Source: JARRKU01 sp963675565 (GTDB taxonomy: Bacteria; Desulfobacterota; Desulfobacteria; Desulfobacterales; Desulfosarcinaceae). Taken from it: a DNA stretch of 64,000 nt. The stretch spans positions 1,054,001-1,118,000 of the forward strand of contig CAXXYD010000004.1 in assembly GCA_963675565.2 (NCBI GenBank). The letters run 5' to 3'. Positions 37,359 through 46,131 of this stretch are shown piece by piece. Position 1 is the stretch's first letter, and every line of letters begins with the position of its first letter. Made by a program: the position numbers and the translations under genes. The notes beneath the pieces were generated by a model. The model searched no databases. It had not been told where the DNA came from and saw nothing but the letters and a program-made list of their open reading frames with translations.

Positions 37359-39491
37359 CTATTGCGTCACACCATTGGCCTCGAGCACCTCGAGCACCTC
37401 GGGAAGATCGATGCCCAGCCGTCGCACGGTGGCCACGGTGGGGATGCCGTCTGCAGTCCAGCCCCGCCGATGGTAGACGGCATCCTTGAGTTTTTCATAG
37501 GCTTCTTCACGCCGTTTTCTCAACAGCGCCACTTTTTCAGTGGTTGTCTTTCCGGCGATATCGATGCCGTGCTGCTCCCGCAGTTGTTTGTCGTAGCGAT
37601 CCTGGCGCGACGCATATTCGTCTACGGTGACCGGTCCCATAGCGCGGTAGGGGATATGATCATCCACCCGACGGCCAAATCCCATCCGCAGATTAAACAC
37701 CCGCTGAAAATTATACACCCTTTCGCTCATGCCGATGAGTTCTTCCGGGGCCGCCTTTATTCCGGTAACCGATGTAAAATATTCCGCATACCACTGAACA
37801 TGCTTCATCACCTTGGCCGGTTCGGCGGTCTCTTTGTTGTCCGCCGGGACGATGTCGTTCCAGGGCAGCTTGCAAAGGCCGCAGAGACCGAACCAGGTCC
37901 GAAACATGGGGAACCAATGGAGCGCCTCTGCCTTCTGCTCAAAACTGGGCATGAAGTTATGCACCATATCCAGAAAAATCAGCCAGGCTTCGTCATGCTG
38001 GGGGCCTTTCAGGGCCAGGCCGTAGCCGCCCTGCTGGGCCAACGATTCCTTTGTCATATATTCGGAGAACTCCAGCCCTTTGGCCTCCATGCCGATATCG
38101 GCCATGATGGCGGCATCGGCGCCGAAGCGCTCGGCAAAAATCCGTTTCATTTTCCGGATCCCCTGCCCGGCAATCCGTCCGAATCCCTTGCCCTGGGCCA
38201 TTTGGTGCAGCAATTCAAGGGCAGCCGAACGGTTGCCGAAACAGAGCGCTAACCCCCCCGTATGGGTTTCGTCGATCAATCCCAGTTCAAAACACTCCAT
38301 GATAAACGCCATGCCGGTGCCCACGGAAATGGTATCCAGACCGTAGGTGTCACAATAAAAGTTCATTTCCAGAATGGTATAGGGATCGAAAATGCCCAGA
38401 TTGGAGCCGCAGCCGGCGATGGTTTCGTACTCCGGCCCGTCCACAAAAACCTTTTTGCCCTGATACGGACCTGTAAAGGGCACGAAATTCCGCACGCCAT
38501 GGGCACACGCCACGGTACAGCCCATCCAGCATCCATCATATCCCGGATCAAACAGCTGCGCGTAAGCCTCACGACCGATCAGCAAAGCACGCCCGTCTTG
38601 CCCGTACTTAAAGTTGTTTACAGGCAATAAATCGAAATCATTCATAATGGGCACCAGATGCGTGGTACCAACGCGCGCCATCGCGTTCTGTTTGGGATCC
38701 AGCTCAACAATCTCTTTGGAATAGCGTTTGGAGACATTTTTCAATGCCGCCTTGTCGGCCGGCCGATTCGAATCCAATAAAACAGTATCCCAGCGTACTG
38801 CCAAAGCCTTCAGCCCCTTGTCTTCAAAAACGGTTCCAATCCCGCCGCGACCGGCCTGTTTGTAACGCACCATTTTCCGTTTGGGGTCGTACCAGGTAAA
38901 ATTGAGGCACCCCATCAGGGTATGCCGGGCGCCAGGGCCGGCGGAAACCACTGAAATACTGCGGGGCTTGCCGCTGGAGAAATGATCGGTGAGTGCTGCG
39001 GAGAGGGCATATGAATCATCAGGCAAATCGCGGCCCTCGAAAACCGTCACGGCCTGGTCCACGCCGTCGATAAAAATAATGCAGGGATTGGCGCGCTTGC
39101 CCTTGATCTGAAGGGCATCGAATCCTGAAAATTTCAGATAGGGTCCGAAATAGCCGCCCACATTGGAGTCCATTACCGATTGGGTCAACGGGGACAGGGC
39201 CGTGACGATGCTCTTTCCGGAGCCTGGATAGGCGGGTGTGCCGCCCATGGGCCCGGAAGCGATGCAAATGGTATTTTGCGGATCGTTCCATCGGGTCCGG
39301 GGGCCAACCGCCTGCCACAGCAGCCATAAATCAAAACCTTTGCCCCCCACGAACAGACGTTTCATCTGCTCGGTCACGGGAAGCACTTCAATGGCATCAG
39401 CGGTCAAATCGACGGACAGGGTTTGGTTGGCATATCCTCTATTTATGGTTGAACGCGCATAGGGCGTAACCACACACGGCGTCAGTTCCAA
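37359..39491 (-). CDS. Aldehyde ferredoxin oxidoreductase, tungsten type
   Basis: 710-residue enzyme oxidising aldehydes to acids with ferredoxin as acceptor. The N domain (AVGPRTRWNDPQNTICIASGPMGG) and the tungstopterin region (RGGIGTVFEDKGLKALAV) are typical. The [4Fe-4S] ligand motif near residue 320 reads CWMGCTVAC, i.e. CX3CX3C rather than the textbook CX2CX3C, with a later Cys in FGLCGLCKLPWND. The TTG start follows AAAGGAG at 7 bases. The substrate class (aliphatic or aromatic aldehydes) is unclear. Confidence 0.92.
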   Translation of the reverse strand: MELTPCVVTPYARSTINRGYANQTLSVDLTADAIEVLPVTEQMKRLFVGGKGFDLWLLWQAVGPRTRWNDPQNTICIASGPMGGTPAYPGSGKSIVTALSPLTQSVMDSNVGGYFGPYLKFSGFDALQIKGKRANPCIIFIDGVDQAVTVFEGRDLPDDSYALSAALTDHFSSGKPRSISVVSAGPGARHTLMGCLNFTWYDPKRKMVRYKQAGRGGIGTVFEDKGLKALAVRWDTVLLDSNRPADKAALKNVSKRYSKEIVELDPKQNAMARVGTTHLVPIMNDFDLLPVNNFKYGQDGRALLIGREAYAQLFDPGYDGCWMGCTVACAHGVRNFVPFTGPYQGKKVFVDGPEYETIAGCGSNLGIFDPYTILEMNFYCDTYGLDTISVGTGMAFIMECFELGLIDETHTGGLALCFGNRSAALELLHQMAQGKGFGRIAGQGIRKMKRIFAERFGADAAIMADIGMEAKGLEFSEYMTKESLAQQGGYGLALKGPQHDEAWLIFLDMVHNFMPSFEQKAEALHWFPMFRTWFGLCGLCKLPWNDIVPADNKETAEPAKVMKHVQWYAEYFTSVTGIKAAPEELIGMSERVYNFQRVFNLRMGFGRRVDDHIPYRAMGPVTVDEYASRQDRYDKQLREQHGIDIAGKTTTEKVALLRKRREEAYEKLKDAVYHRRGWTADGIPTVATVRRLGIDLPEVLEVLEANGVTQ

Positions 39492-39592
39492 AATCCGACT
39501 CCTTTAAGTAAAAATATCCGAGTCCGGAGAGCCCAGCGTTGGCCTGGCTCTACACAGGGAATGCTAACTGCAGTCTATCGGCTGAAGTGTCG

Positions 39593-39738
39593 AGTTGTAA
39601 GTTGCCAGTTTCCAGTTAGGGTTCGCGCTGCGCGCGGACCTGATCTTATCTAATGGCAGGATTCCTCAACTCGAAACTCATAACGCGTAACTGGACTTTC
39701 GTGGCCTGGCCACCTGGACCCGGTTTAAAATTGAATAA
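39593..39738 (+). repeat. Dispersed intergenic repeat, type 2, copy 1
   Basis: A diverged copy of 42570-42737: both contain GTTTCCAGT-like, GTTCGCGCTGCGC, CCTGAT, TAATGGCAG, ATTCC-CAAC and GTGGCCTGGC landmarks in the same order, ending in TTTAAAATTGAAT. It occupies most of the 425-base gap between the AOR and proC starts (39492-39916); the remainder should hold both divergent promoters, but none was assigned. Confidence 0.65.
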
Positions 39739-39916
39739 ACACGCCACTTGGGCGGAACCGATTCTATCAGACTTATAGTTTAGCACACCAAGTCCCGGCA
39801 CAGTCAAGCGCTACAGGTTGATTTTTCTTGACAATTCAACCCCAGACCTTAAACTGGCCCGTACTTGAAAAGCGCGTAGAGACGCGTATTCTAAATAGAA
39901 ATGGAGATGCCACACC

Positions 39917-40759
39917 ATGCTCAACAACAAAACCATCGGTTTCATCGGCGCAGGCAACATGGCGGAAACACTGCTCAGCGGATTGATCAGTTCCAACCAG
40001 TCCAAACCTGAAAATATCACTTGCTCCGATGTGCGCCAAACACGCCTGGCGGAACTCGCAAAGCAATACGGCATTAAGACCACCACCGATAATAAAGCCG
40101 TGATTGGCGCATCGGAAATCATCGTCTACGCCGTCAAACCGCAAATCATGGCCGAGGTGTTTAAAGAGACCGCCGATATCCTGGATTTGTCGAAGCTGAT
40201 CATTTCCATCGCCGCCGGTGTCCCCCTTGCCGCCATAGAGGCTTTGGTGCGCAAAGATTTGCGTTTGATCCGCGCCATGCCCAATGTGTGCGTGGCCGTC
40301 AAGGAAGGGGCCACGGCCATCGCCGCCGGTACGCATGCCGAAGCTCAGGACATCGATATGGCCATGGCCATATTCAATTCTGTGGGACGCTGTATTTTCC
40401 TCAAGGAAAACCACCTTCTTGACGCGGTCACGGGACTCAGCGGCAGCGGTCCGGCCTATATTTTCATGATCATGGACGCACTGGCCGACGCAGGGGTCAA
40501 AATGGGCCTGTCCCGTCTGGACGCACGGGAACTGTCCGCCCAGACCGTTCTGGGGGCGGCAAAAATGCTGCTGGAAACCAACCTTCATCCCGGCCAGCTC
40601 AAAGATATGGTCACTTCGCCCGGCGGAACAGCCATCGCCGGACTGCACACCCTTGAAAAAGGGGGACTGCGCACCACGTTGATCAATGGCGTCGAGGCGG
40701 CCACCCTGCGTTCCAAGGAATTGGGCGATATGATGATTGACAAATTCAACGGCAAATAA
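39917..40759 (+). CDS. proC: Pyrroline-5-carboxylate reductase
   Basis: 280-residue enzyme, last step of proline synthesis. The N-terminal Rossmann motif GFIGAGNMAETLLSGL binds NAD(P)H. The C-terminal signature DAVTGLSGSGPAYIF and the LKDMVTSPGGTAIAGLHTLEKGGLRTTLI helix-dimer segment are clear. It heads a plus-strand string with the MauE-like, ccdA and thioredoxin genes. Confidence 0.96.
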   Translation: MLNNKTIGFIGAGNMAETLLSGLISSNQSKPENITCSDVRQTRLAELAKQYGIKTTTDNKAVIGASEIIVYAVKPQIMAEVFKETADILDLSKLIISIAAGVPLAAIEALVRKDLRLIRAMPNVCVAVKEGATAIAAGTHAEAQDIDMAMAIFNSVGRCIFLKENHLLDAVTGLSGSGPAYIFMIMDALADAGVKMGLSRLDARELSAQTVLGAAKMLLETNLHPGQLKDMVTSPGGTAIAGLHTLEKGGLRTTLINGVEAATLRSKELGDMMIDKFNGK

Positions 40760-40812
40760 GATCACCGGAACGGAAACAGATCTGCCGTCATGCTTTATTG
40801 CGGGTGATCCCC

Positions 40813-41271
40813 ATGCCTTTTTTACGCAGCCCAAAAACCGGCAAAGCGGCCTGTGCGATTTGCCGTATAGTGCTCGGGGCCGTGTTTGCATATGCCAGTT
40901 GGGATAAAATTCTCGATCCGGAAGGATTTGCCCAGGCCATTGCCAACTACCAGATCGTTTCTGCAAGTTCGGGCCATCTTGCCGCCCAGTTCCTTCCATG
41001 GCTGGAACTGGTTTGCGGCATCTGCCTCATTTTCAACCGGTGGGCCCAAGGTGCCGCCCTCGTGGTGACCGGCCTCATGCTGATTTTCATGGCGGCATTA
41101 GGCTACAACATCTTCCGCGGTGTCGACGTCAGCTGCGGCTGCTTTACGCTAGCCGAGGAGGCCCCGGGTAGCATGTGGGGCTATATGGTCCGCGACAGCC
41201 TGCTGCTGGCCATGGCCGTGGGGGTCGTATGCTGCCGCCGTCCAAAGCCTGATTACCGGCAACCCGTTTAA
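40813..41271 (+). CDS. MauE/DoxX-family redox membrane protein
   Basis: 152 residues with four predicted membrane helices and an N-terminal ICRIVLGAVFAYASWDKI signature. A Cys pair in the VSCGCF loop (residues near 110) fits the MauE/DoxX group, which supports disulfide handling in the periplasm. An in-frame TTG at 40798 is possible, but the ATG at 40813 has GGGTGA upstream. It precedes ccdA by 34 bases, suggesting a joint thiol-redox relay. Confidence 0.8.
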   Translation: MPFLRSPKTGKAACAICRIVLGAVFAYASWDKILDPEGFAQAIANYQIVSASSGHLAAQFLPWLELVCGICLIFNRWAQGAALVVTGLMLIFMAALGYNIFRGVDVSCGCFTLAEEAPGSMWGYMVRDSLLLAMAVGVVCCRRPKPDYRQPV

Positions 41272-41305
41272 ACGAAACGCTTCAGACATAAGGAAAAATC
41301 CGGCA

Positions 41306-42004
41306 ATGTTTACCGATGTGACCTATTCAGTGGCCTTCCTGTATGGTCTTCTCTCGTTTTTCTCGCCCTGTGTGCTGCCGCTGATTCCATCGTATTTCTG
41401 CTTCATCACCGGCATGTCACTGGATGAGCTCACCGCTGCATCCCGGGCGGTCATTCGCCGAAAAATCATTCTGGCGACACTGGCTTTTGTTTTGGGATTC
41501 TCTGTGGTGTTCATCGCCCTGGGTGCCTCCGCGTCATTCCTGGGACATTTCCTGGCCGCCTATAAAAACTGGATCCGGATCATCGGCGGCAGCCTGATTA
41601 TCATCTTCGGCCTCCACTTAAGCGGCCTGCTGCGCATTCCATTCTTCGAATTTGAAAAGCGCTTGCAAATCAATCAAAAACCCTTACATTTTTTCGGTAC
41701 GTTTTTCATCGGCATGGCGTTCGGGGCGGGATGGACCCCCTGCATCGGCCCCATCCTGGGCTCCCTGCTGGTTCTGGCGCAGGACAAGGAGACCATGCAG
41801 CAGGCCGTCTGGATGCTGGGCATCTATTCCATCGGGTTGGCCCTGCCGTTTATCGCGCTGTCGATATTCATCAATTTCCTGCTGGTGTTTATCCGCAGAA
41901 CCAAAAAGGTGCTGCGCTATATTAACCCGGTGGCCGGCTGGCTTCTGGTGATCACCGGCCTTTTGCTGGTCACCGACAAACTTCAGCAACTGGTTCTATT
42001 TTAG
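41306..42004 (+). CDS. ccdA: Cytochrome c biogenesis / thiol transport protein CcdA
   Basis: 232-residue protein with six hydrophobic helices. The two conserved Cys lie in FFSPCVLPLIPSY (near residue 23) and GAGWTPCIGPILGS (near 146), the DsbD beta-domain/CcdA hallmark. It carries electrons from cytoplasmic thioredoxin across the membrane to reduce haem-binding cysteines of apocytochromes, relevant to the multihaem cytochrome in this window. Confidence 0.93.
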   Translation: MFTDVTYSVAFLYGLLSFFSPCVLPLIPSYFCFITGMSLDELTAASRAVIRRKIILATLAFVLGFSVVFIALGASASFLGHFLAAYKNWIRIIGGSLIIIFGLHLSGLLRIPFFEFEKRLQINQKPLHFFGTFFIGMAFGAGWTPCIGPILGSLLVLAQDKETMQQAVWMLGIYSIGLALPFIALSIFINFLLVFIRRTKKVLRYINPVAGWLLVITGLLLVTDKLQQLVLF

Positions 42005-42016
42005 GGAGATTTTTCA

Positions 42017-42490
42017 ATGCGGCAATTTTCAACAGCCTTGATCCTGTTAGCGGCTATCACCCTGCAGGCCGTTCCGCTGCCGGCCGATGCCGGCAGCGCC
42101 GATAAAATTAACTGGCTTTCCTACAACGAAGCTCAGAAACAAAAGGACCGCAGCGACCGCAAATTTTTTGTTTACTTCCACGCCGACTGGTGCGCCTATT
42201 GCCACAAATTGGAGAAAAACACTTTCTCGGATTCCGGCGTGGTGGACTACATCAACAGCCACTTCACCCCGGTGCTGATCGATTCGGACAAAGAAAAAAA
42301 ACTGGCGGCGCGCTTCGGGGTTCAGGGCCTTCCGGATCTTCGTTTTCTGGATGCTGAAGGAAAAGCCATTGCACGCTGGCCGGGCTATATTGAAAGCGGC
42401 CCGCTGCTCAATCTGTTGCGCTTTATCCACACCAACAGCTATGAAAACATGAATTTCAGGGACTTTGTCAAACAACAGAAAAAAAACTGA
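42017..42490 (+). CDS. Periplasmic thioredoxin-fold protein
   Basis: 157 residues with a signal peptide (about 1-22) and a thioredoxin domain with active site ADWCAYCHKLEK (CxxC). It resembles the C-terminal domain of DsbD and other thiol-disulfide reductases. The gene starts 12 bases after ccdA, so it probably receives electrons from CcdA and delivers them to periplasmic substrates such as cytochrome apoproteins. Confidence 0.9.
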   Translation: MRQFSTALILLAAITLQAVPLPADAGSADKINWLSYNEAQKQKDRSDRKFFVYFHADWCAYCHKLEKNTFSDSGVVDYINSHFTPVLIDSDKEKKLAARFGVQGLPDLRFLDAEGKAIARWPGYIESGPLLNLLRFIHTNSYENMNFRDFVKQQKKN

Positions 42491-42569
42491 CGCTTTTCGC
42501 CAGGCGTTGGAGAAAAGCGGGCCCGACTTTGGGACGGCCCTGAAGGGGCCTCAGGATCGCACAAGCATG

Positions 42570-42737
42570 GCTACAAGTTGTGGTTTACGGGTTTCCAGTC
42601 GTTGTTCGCGCTGCGCAGGCCTGATATTTATAATGGCAGAATTCCACAACCCGGAACCGATCACTCGTAACGCATAACCGACCCCTTGCCCCTTTCTGTG
42701 GCCTGGCTGCAAGGATCAGATTTTAATATTGAATTAA
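42570..42737 (+). repeat. Dispersed intergenic repeat, type 2, copy 2
   Basis: A diverged copy of 39593-39738 in the same orientation, so the two copies flank the proC-MauE-ccdA-thioredoxin block as imperfect direct repeats. Confidence 0.65.
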
Positions 42738-42752
42738 GTTGTAGACGGAGCA

Positions 42753-43016
42753 CTAATTTTCCGGCTCCCTGTGTTGAAAAAAGCGCCGCAGCAAGCGGAC
42801 CGATATGGAACAGGCCACAAAAAGGCACAACAAAAACAGGAGCCAGGGCACCCAGGCATGCCGGCTTAGACCGGGATCTTCACTGGCAACGGCAATACCG
42901 GCCACACTGAAAGCCATGAGCCCGACCATGGCCAGCAACAGCCCCCAGCACATGGGGGAACTGTCATACCATGGTGTGATAATTCGGCGGAAAAGAGGAT
43001 TGGGGTCAAGACGCAT
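42753..43016 (-). CDS. Small two-helix membrane protein
   Basis: 87-residue protein with hydrophobic segments at about 24-42 and 55-73 (SPMCWGLLLAMVGLMAFSVAG and WLLFLLCLFVACSISV) and basic flanks, a pattern of a real small membrane protein. I do not recognise a family. Its ATG overlaps head-to-head with the ATG of the divergent ChaN-like gene (shared CATG at 43014-43017), so either one of the two starts is slightly different, or the pair shares a very compact promoter. Confidence 0.55.
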   Translation of the reverse strand: MRLDPNPLFRRIITPWYDSSPMCWGLLLAMVGLMAFSVAGIAVASEDPGLSRHAWVPWLLFLLCLFVACSISVRLLRRFFQHREPEN

Positions 43017-43986
43017 GAGGCAACCGTTCACATTTAAATTTCGTTCCACGCTACCACGCAAACAGCGGCAAAATCAAGCCGGACGAACTTTGCCGGGGGC
43101 TCTCCTCCCTTATTTTCTAATTTCGCTCATTTTTGCCGGAGGATGCACCATGAAACCGGGCCAGCTTCAAATCAATGGCATCGCGCAGCCGCTTGCCGTG
43201 GATACGATACTGGACACCGCCAGCGGGGCAACCCTTTCCTTTGATCAACTCATGGATCAACTGGTGCCGGCCCGTATCATCTATGTGGGTGAACGCCACA
43301 CCTCCGCCCGCCATCACGATGTTCAGCTGCGGATCATCCGGGCGCTGGCTGCCAGGAAACACAACGTCAGTGTCGGTATGGAAATGTTCGATCACACATA
43401 CCAGCAACGCCTGGACCAGTGGAGCAAAGGAGAACTGGACTATGACGATTTCCTGAAATGGACCCATTGGTACGCCAACTGGAAATTCAATGACGCCCTG
43501 TACAAAGACATCCTGCTCTATATTCGGGACAACCGAATCAGGCTTGTGGGGCTTAACATCCCGTTTCATCTGCCGCCGAAGATCGCCATCGGCGGTCTGG
43601 ACAGTCTCACCCCCGCTGAACGCAGCCTGCTGCCCGGCACCATAGACACCACCCGTGCCGAACACCGCTCCTATCTGGAGGGCATTTTCAAAATGCACAA
43701 AATCAAGGGGCGGAAAGATTTCGACAATTTCTACACGGCGCAGTGCGCATGGGAAGACGGCATGGCAAGCCGGATAGCTGAAAATCTGGGAGATGGGACA
43801 ATGGTCGTGATCGTGGGAAACGGTCATATCATTCGGCATTTCGGTATTCCCGATCGTGCTTTCGACCGAACGGGCGCACCTTTTCGCACCATCTATCTGG
43901 CCACGCCGGGTATGGACGTATCGCGGCAGGACAGTGATTTCATCTGGGTAACATCGCCACAGCCCACCCCGCACTCCATGCGCTAA
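43015..43986 (+). CDS. ChaN-like haem-binding lipoprotein
   Basis: About 323 residues. The N-terminal hydrophobic segment ends in FAGGC, a lipobox, so the protein is a lipoprotein anchored in a membrane. The ChaN/DUF399 core is recognisable from RIIYVGERHTSARHHDVQLRII, then VSVGMEMFDHTYQQRLDQW, WTHWYANWKF and VVIVGNGHIIRHFGIPDR. The family binds haem or iron in Campylobacter and related organisms. An open frame reaches back to 42805, but the ATG at 43015 gives a sensible signal peptide. Substrate unverified here. Confidence 0.82.
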   Translation: MRQPFTFKFRSTLPRKQRQNQAGRTLPGALLPYFLISLIFAGGCTMKPGQLQINGIAQPLAVDTILDTASGATLSFDQLMDQLVPARIIYVGERHTSARHHDVQLRIIRALAARKHNVSVGMEMFDHTYQQRLDQWSKGELDYDDFLKWTHWYANWKFNDALYKDILLYIRDNRIRLVGLNIPFHLPPKIAIGGLDSLTPAERSLLPGTIDTTRAEHRSYLEGIFKMHKIKGRKDFDNFYTAQCAWEDGMASRIAENLGDGTMVVIVGNGHIIRHFGIPDRAFDRTGAPFRTIYLATPGMDVSRQDSDFIWVTSPQPTPHSMR

Positions 43987-44252
43987 GAGCGACCCCTGGA
44001 GGGGCCCGTGAGCCTGCAGGACAGGCCAAGTCTTGAGTCGTGAGTGACCCTTCCAGCGCAGCCCCTGCCCCTGGAAGGATCCGGAATTCCAGTAACGGCT
44101 AAAGCTTGCCCTTCAGATACCGATAACACCTGTGTTGGCCGTTGCGTCGGTCAGCGCGTGGCCCTGATTTCTGCGGCCGGCACGTCACCCGATAAACGCC
44201 GATACCGCCGGGGCTTCCTGAAAAACGAACAAGAAGGAGCCCGCTGGAAAAT

Positions 44253-44930
44253 ATGCCGACCCATATCGCCCTGGTGTCCAACCAGAAAGAGGATGTCGAA
44301 ATCTATTTAAAGAACCTCGACAAACCCGGTGTAACGCTCAAAGTCGTCTCGTCCTTCAAGCAGCTGGAGAAACTCTTGTCCAGCAATCCATACAACGGCA
44401 TCATCGTGGATTTAAAGACCAAACTCGGGGTCCCCAGAGACGAGAAAGAGCTGGTCTATGAACTGCTCGACCACTATCCGGTCCTGCAGTCGCGCATCAT
44501 TCCGGGATCCCGCAAAATGCAGATCCTGCCCTTCGGTAAAACCACGCGGGACATCTCCCTGGAAGCCTTTCTTTCCGACGAATGCCGCGGTTTCAACGCG
44601 CGCACAATCCGCACCGGCATCCGGCGGAGAATTCATTTCAACATTCTGCTCTCCAGAACGGGCAGTTTTACCATGGACGACCTCGAACGCACCGTAACCA
44701 TGAATGCCTCCAAAGAGGGATGTTTCATCATAACGACCGCGGATTGGAGCCGGTATTCAAGCGCTGCTTTTATCATCAGGGATCTGGCCGTCAAAACACC
44801 GGTTGTCGGCGAAATTCGTTGGTGTGTTCCATGGGGCCGAAAACTGAAAATGCCGGGAATCGGCATTCGATTTGAAGATATCCAAGCCAGCCAGCTCAAC
44901 GAACTGGCCGACAAGTACAACCTGAAGTAG
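44253..44930 (+). CDS. PilZ-domain protein with degenerate N-terminal receiver-like region
   Basis: 225 residues. The C-terminal half (about 120-215) is a PilZ-type barrel: the RTGIRRRIHFN stretch supplies the RxxxR arginines, MNASKEGCFI is the (D/N)xSxxG motif, and GEIRWCVPWGRKLKMPGIGIRF is the closing segment. This predicts c-di-GMP binding. The N-terminal half (HIALVSNQKEDVEIYLKNLD) looks receiver-like but lacks a clear phosphoacceptor. It is a single gene; the 266-base stretch before it shows nothing I can name. Confidence 0.75.
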   Translation: MPTHIALVSNQKEDVEIYLKNLDKPGVTLKVVSSFKQLEKLLSSNPYNGIIVDLKTKLGVPRDEKELVYELLDHYPVLQSRIIPGSRKMQILPFGKTTRDISLEAFLSDECRGFNARTIRTGIRRRIHFNILLSRTGSFTMDDLERTVTMNASKEGCFIITTADWSRYSSAAFIIRDLAVKTPVVGEIRWCVPWGRKLKMPGIGIRFEDIQASQLNELADKYNLK

Positions 44931-45051
44931 GCCTGCATTTCTATCCGCTCGGGCGCCTTCGGAAAAAAAGGCTTCCAGCCAGCCGTCAAGGGGCGTCCGA
45001 ACATCCAACGGAAAGGGTGTAAGGGCCCCTTTTCAAATCGGTGGGCTCACA

Positions 45052-45624
45052 TCACAGCAGCGACCGGCCGCCGGCACCCGCTTGCAGGGCCCTGATGGAT
45101 GCCTGCAGCATATCTTGCCTGCCCTTCAATCTGTCCTTCAACGCCTGCATAACGTCATCCAGGGAGCAGTGAAGCCAGTGGTCGCCGGGCGCAATACCTG
45201 TCGCGCCGGCCAGGGCAAACCCCAGCATAATGAGATTCACCGCCCTGGGGTTGTCGATATCCCGGGCTGATTGGTCGGCGTCCCAGCAATGCAGACGGAG
45301 TCGGTCCTGCGCGCCCATGGCGACAGGATTGTTTACAGCGGCCCACGCCCCCGGCTTGAGGTAGTCACCATGCTGGGCGACACTCTCCGCCTTCAGGGCA
45401 ATCAGCCCGTCGGCCTCCCCGGGCATAATGAGCGGGCTGGTGAAATCTCCGACTTTAAGGTGTGAAATCACGGTGCCGCCCCGCTGGGCCATGCCGTGGG
45501 TTTCAGAAGTAAAGACCGGCAATCCTTTGCTGATGGCCGCTTCGGCCAGCAGGCGGGTGATAAACAGAACCCCCTGCCCGCCCACACCACTGATAAGAAT
45601 CTGATACTCGCGTTGGGCATTCAT
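45052..45624 (-). CDS. iorB: Indolepyruvate:ferredoxin oxidoreductase, beta subunit
   Basis: 190-residue gamma/beta-type domain of 2-oxoacid oxidoreductases. The signature GVGGQGVLFITRLLAEAAISKGLPVFTSETHGMAQRGG is complete, and AVNLIMLGFAL is also conserved. The ATG at 45624 is used; a longer open frame adds non-family sequence. It pairs with iorA, although the two are separated by about 500 bases of repeat-rich DNA. It oxidises aryl-pyruvates (from Trp, Phe, Tyr) to aryl-acetyl-CoA with ferredoxin as acceptor. Confidence 0.93.
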   Translation of the reverse strand: MNAQREYQILISGVGGQGVLFITRLLAEAAISKGLPVFTSETHGMAQRGGTVISHLKVGDFTSPLIMPGEADGLIALKAESVAQHGDYLKPGAWAAVNNPVAMGAQDRLRLHCWDADQSARDIDNPRAVNLIMLGFALAGATGIAPGDHWLHCSLDDVMQALKDRLKGRQDMLQASIRALQAGAGGRSLL

Positions 45625-46131
45625 TGGCACATCTCTTTTGTATTTTGTTTCTGACGATAAACCGGGTTGAGAATTACTGTCTTCGTACAGAAACAAAGTT
45701 AAGTGATCGTTTCTTTCCCGTTTCAGGTTTTAACTCTACTTTCGGCTTTGGCCCTGGACGCCTTGGCTCTGAAACCGCGGGCGGGGATAAACCCCGCCCC
45801 TACGCCACCAAAGCAGGGGTGGGGTTTATCCCCGCCCGGAACAATGACCGCTGTAAGCCTTCGTAGGGGTGGGCTTTACGCCCACCCGTTGGGCATTCAC
45901 CACGGTTTGCCGGCGGCAAGGGCGCCCCTGACGGGCGCAATCAACAAACCCGGATCCACACCTTATCACGGCCCAAAACGCTTCCCCAGCCATTTTTGGG
46001 CTGCTCTGTTGTGAAAGCCGAAAGTTGAATTTTAAGTTCGACGTTTCAGGCGAAAGATCGTGCCGAAGTAATAATACAATTGATGCCAACCATAACCTAA
46101 AACCTAAAACGTTAAACCCAAAACGGTGAAC
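45625..46131. other. Repeat-rich gap between iorB and iorA
   Basis: 507 bases without a supported gene, although two short plus-strand frames run through it. Left part: nothing recognised. Middle: GC-rich inverted repeats (see 45778-45887). Right part (about 46090-46130): degenerate copies of a CCTAAAACCT-type unit. No terminator with a T-run was identified for either gene. Confidence 0.7.
45778..45887. repeat. GC-rich REP-like inverted repeat cluster
   Basis: CGGGCGGGGATAAACCCCG (from 45778) pairs with the inverted copy GGGGTTTATCCCCGCCCG (ending 45838); 22 of 23 positions match over 45778-45800 and 45816-45838, and each arm is also a small hairpin. A third unit, GTAGGGGTGGGCTTTACGCC (from 45863), is a self-complementary variant. 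Such GTAGGGGCGGG elements are scattered in many bacterial genomes. Confidence 0.85.

Noticed and set aside
45703..46014. 103-codon plus-strand frame in the iorB-iorA gap
   Set aside because: It runs through the GC-rich inverted repeats; the translation has no domain and reflects the repeat sequence.
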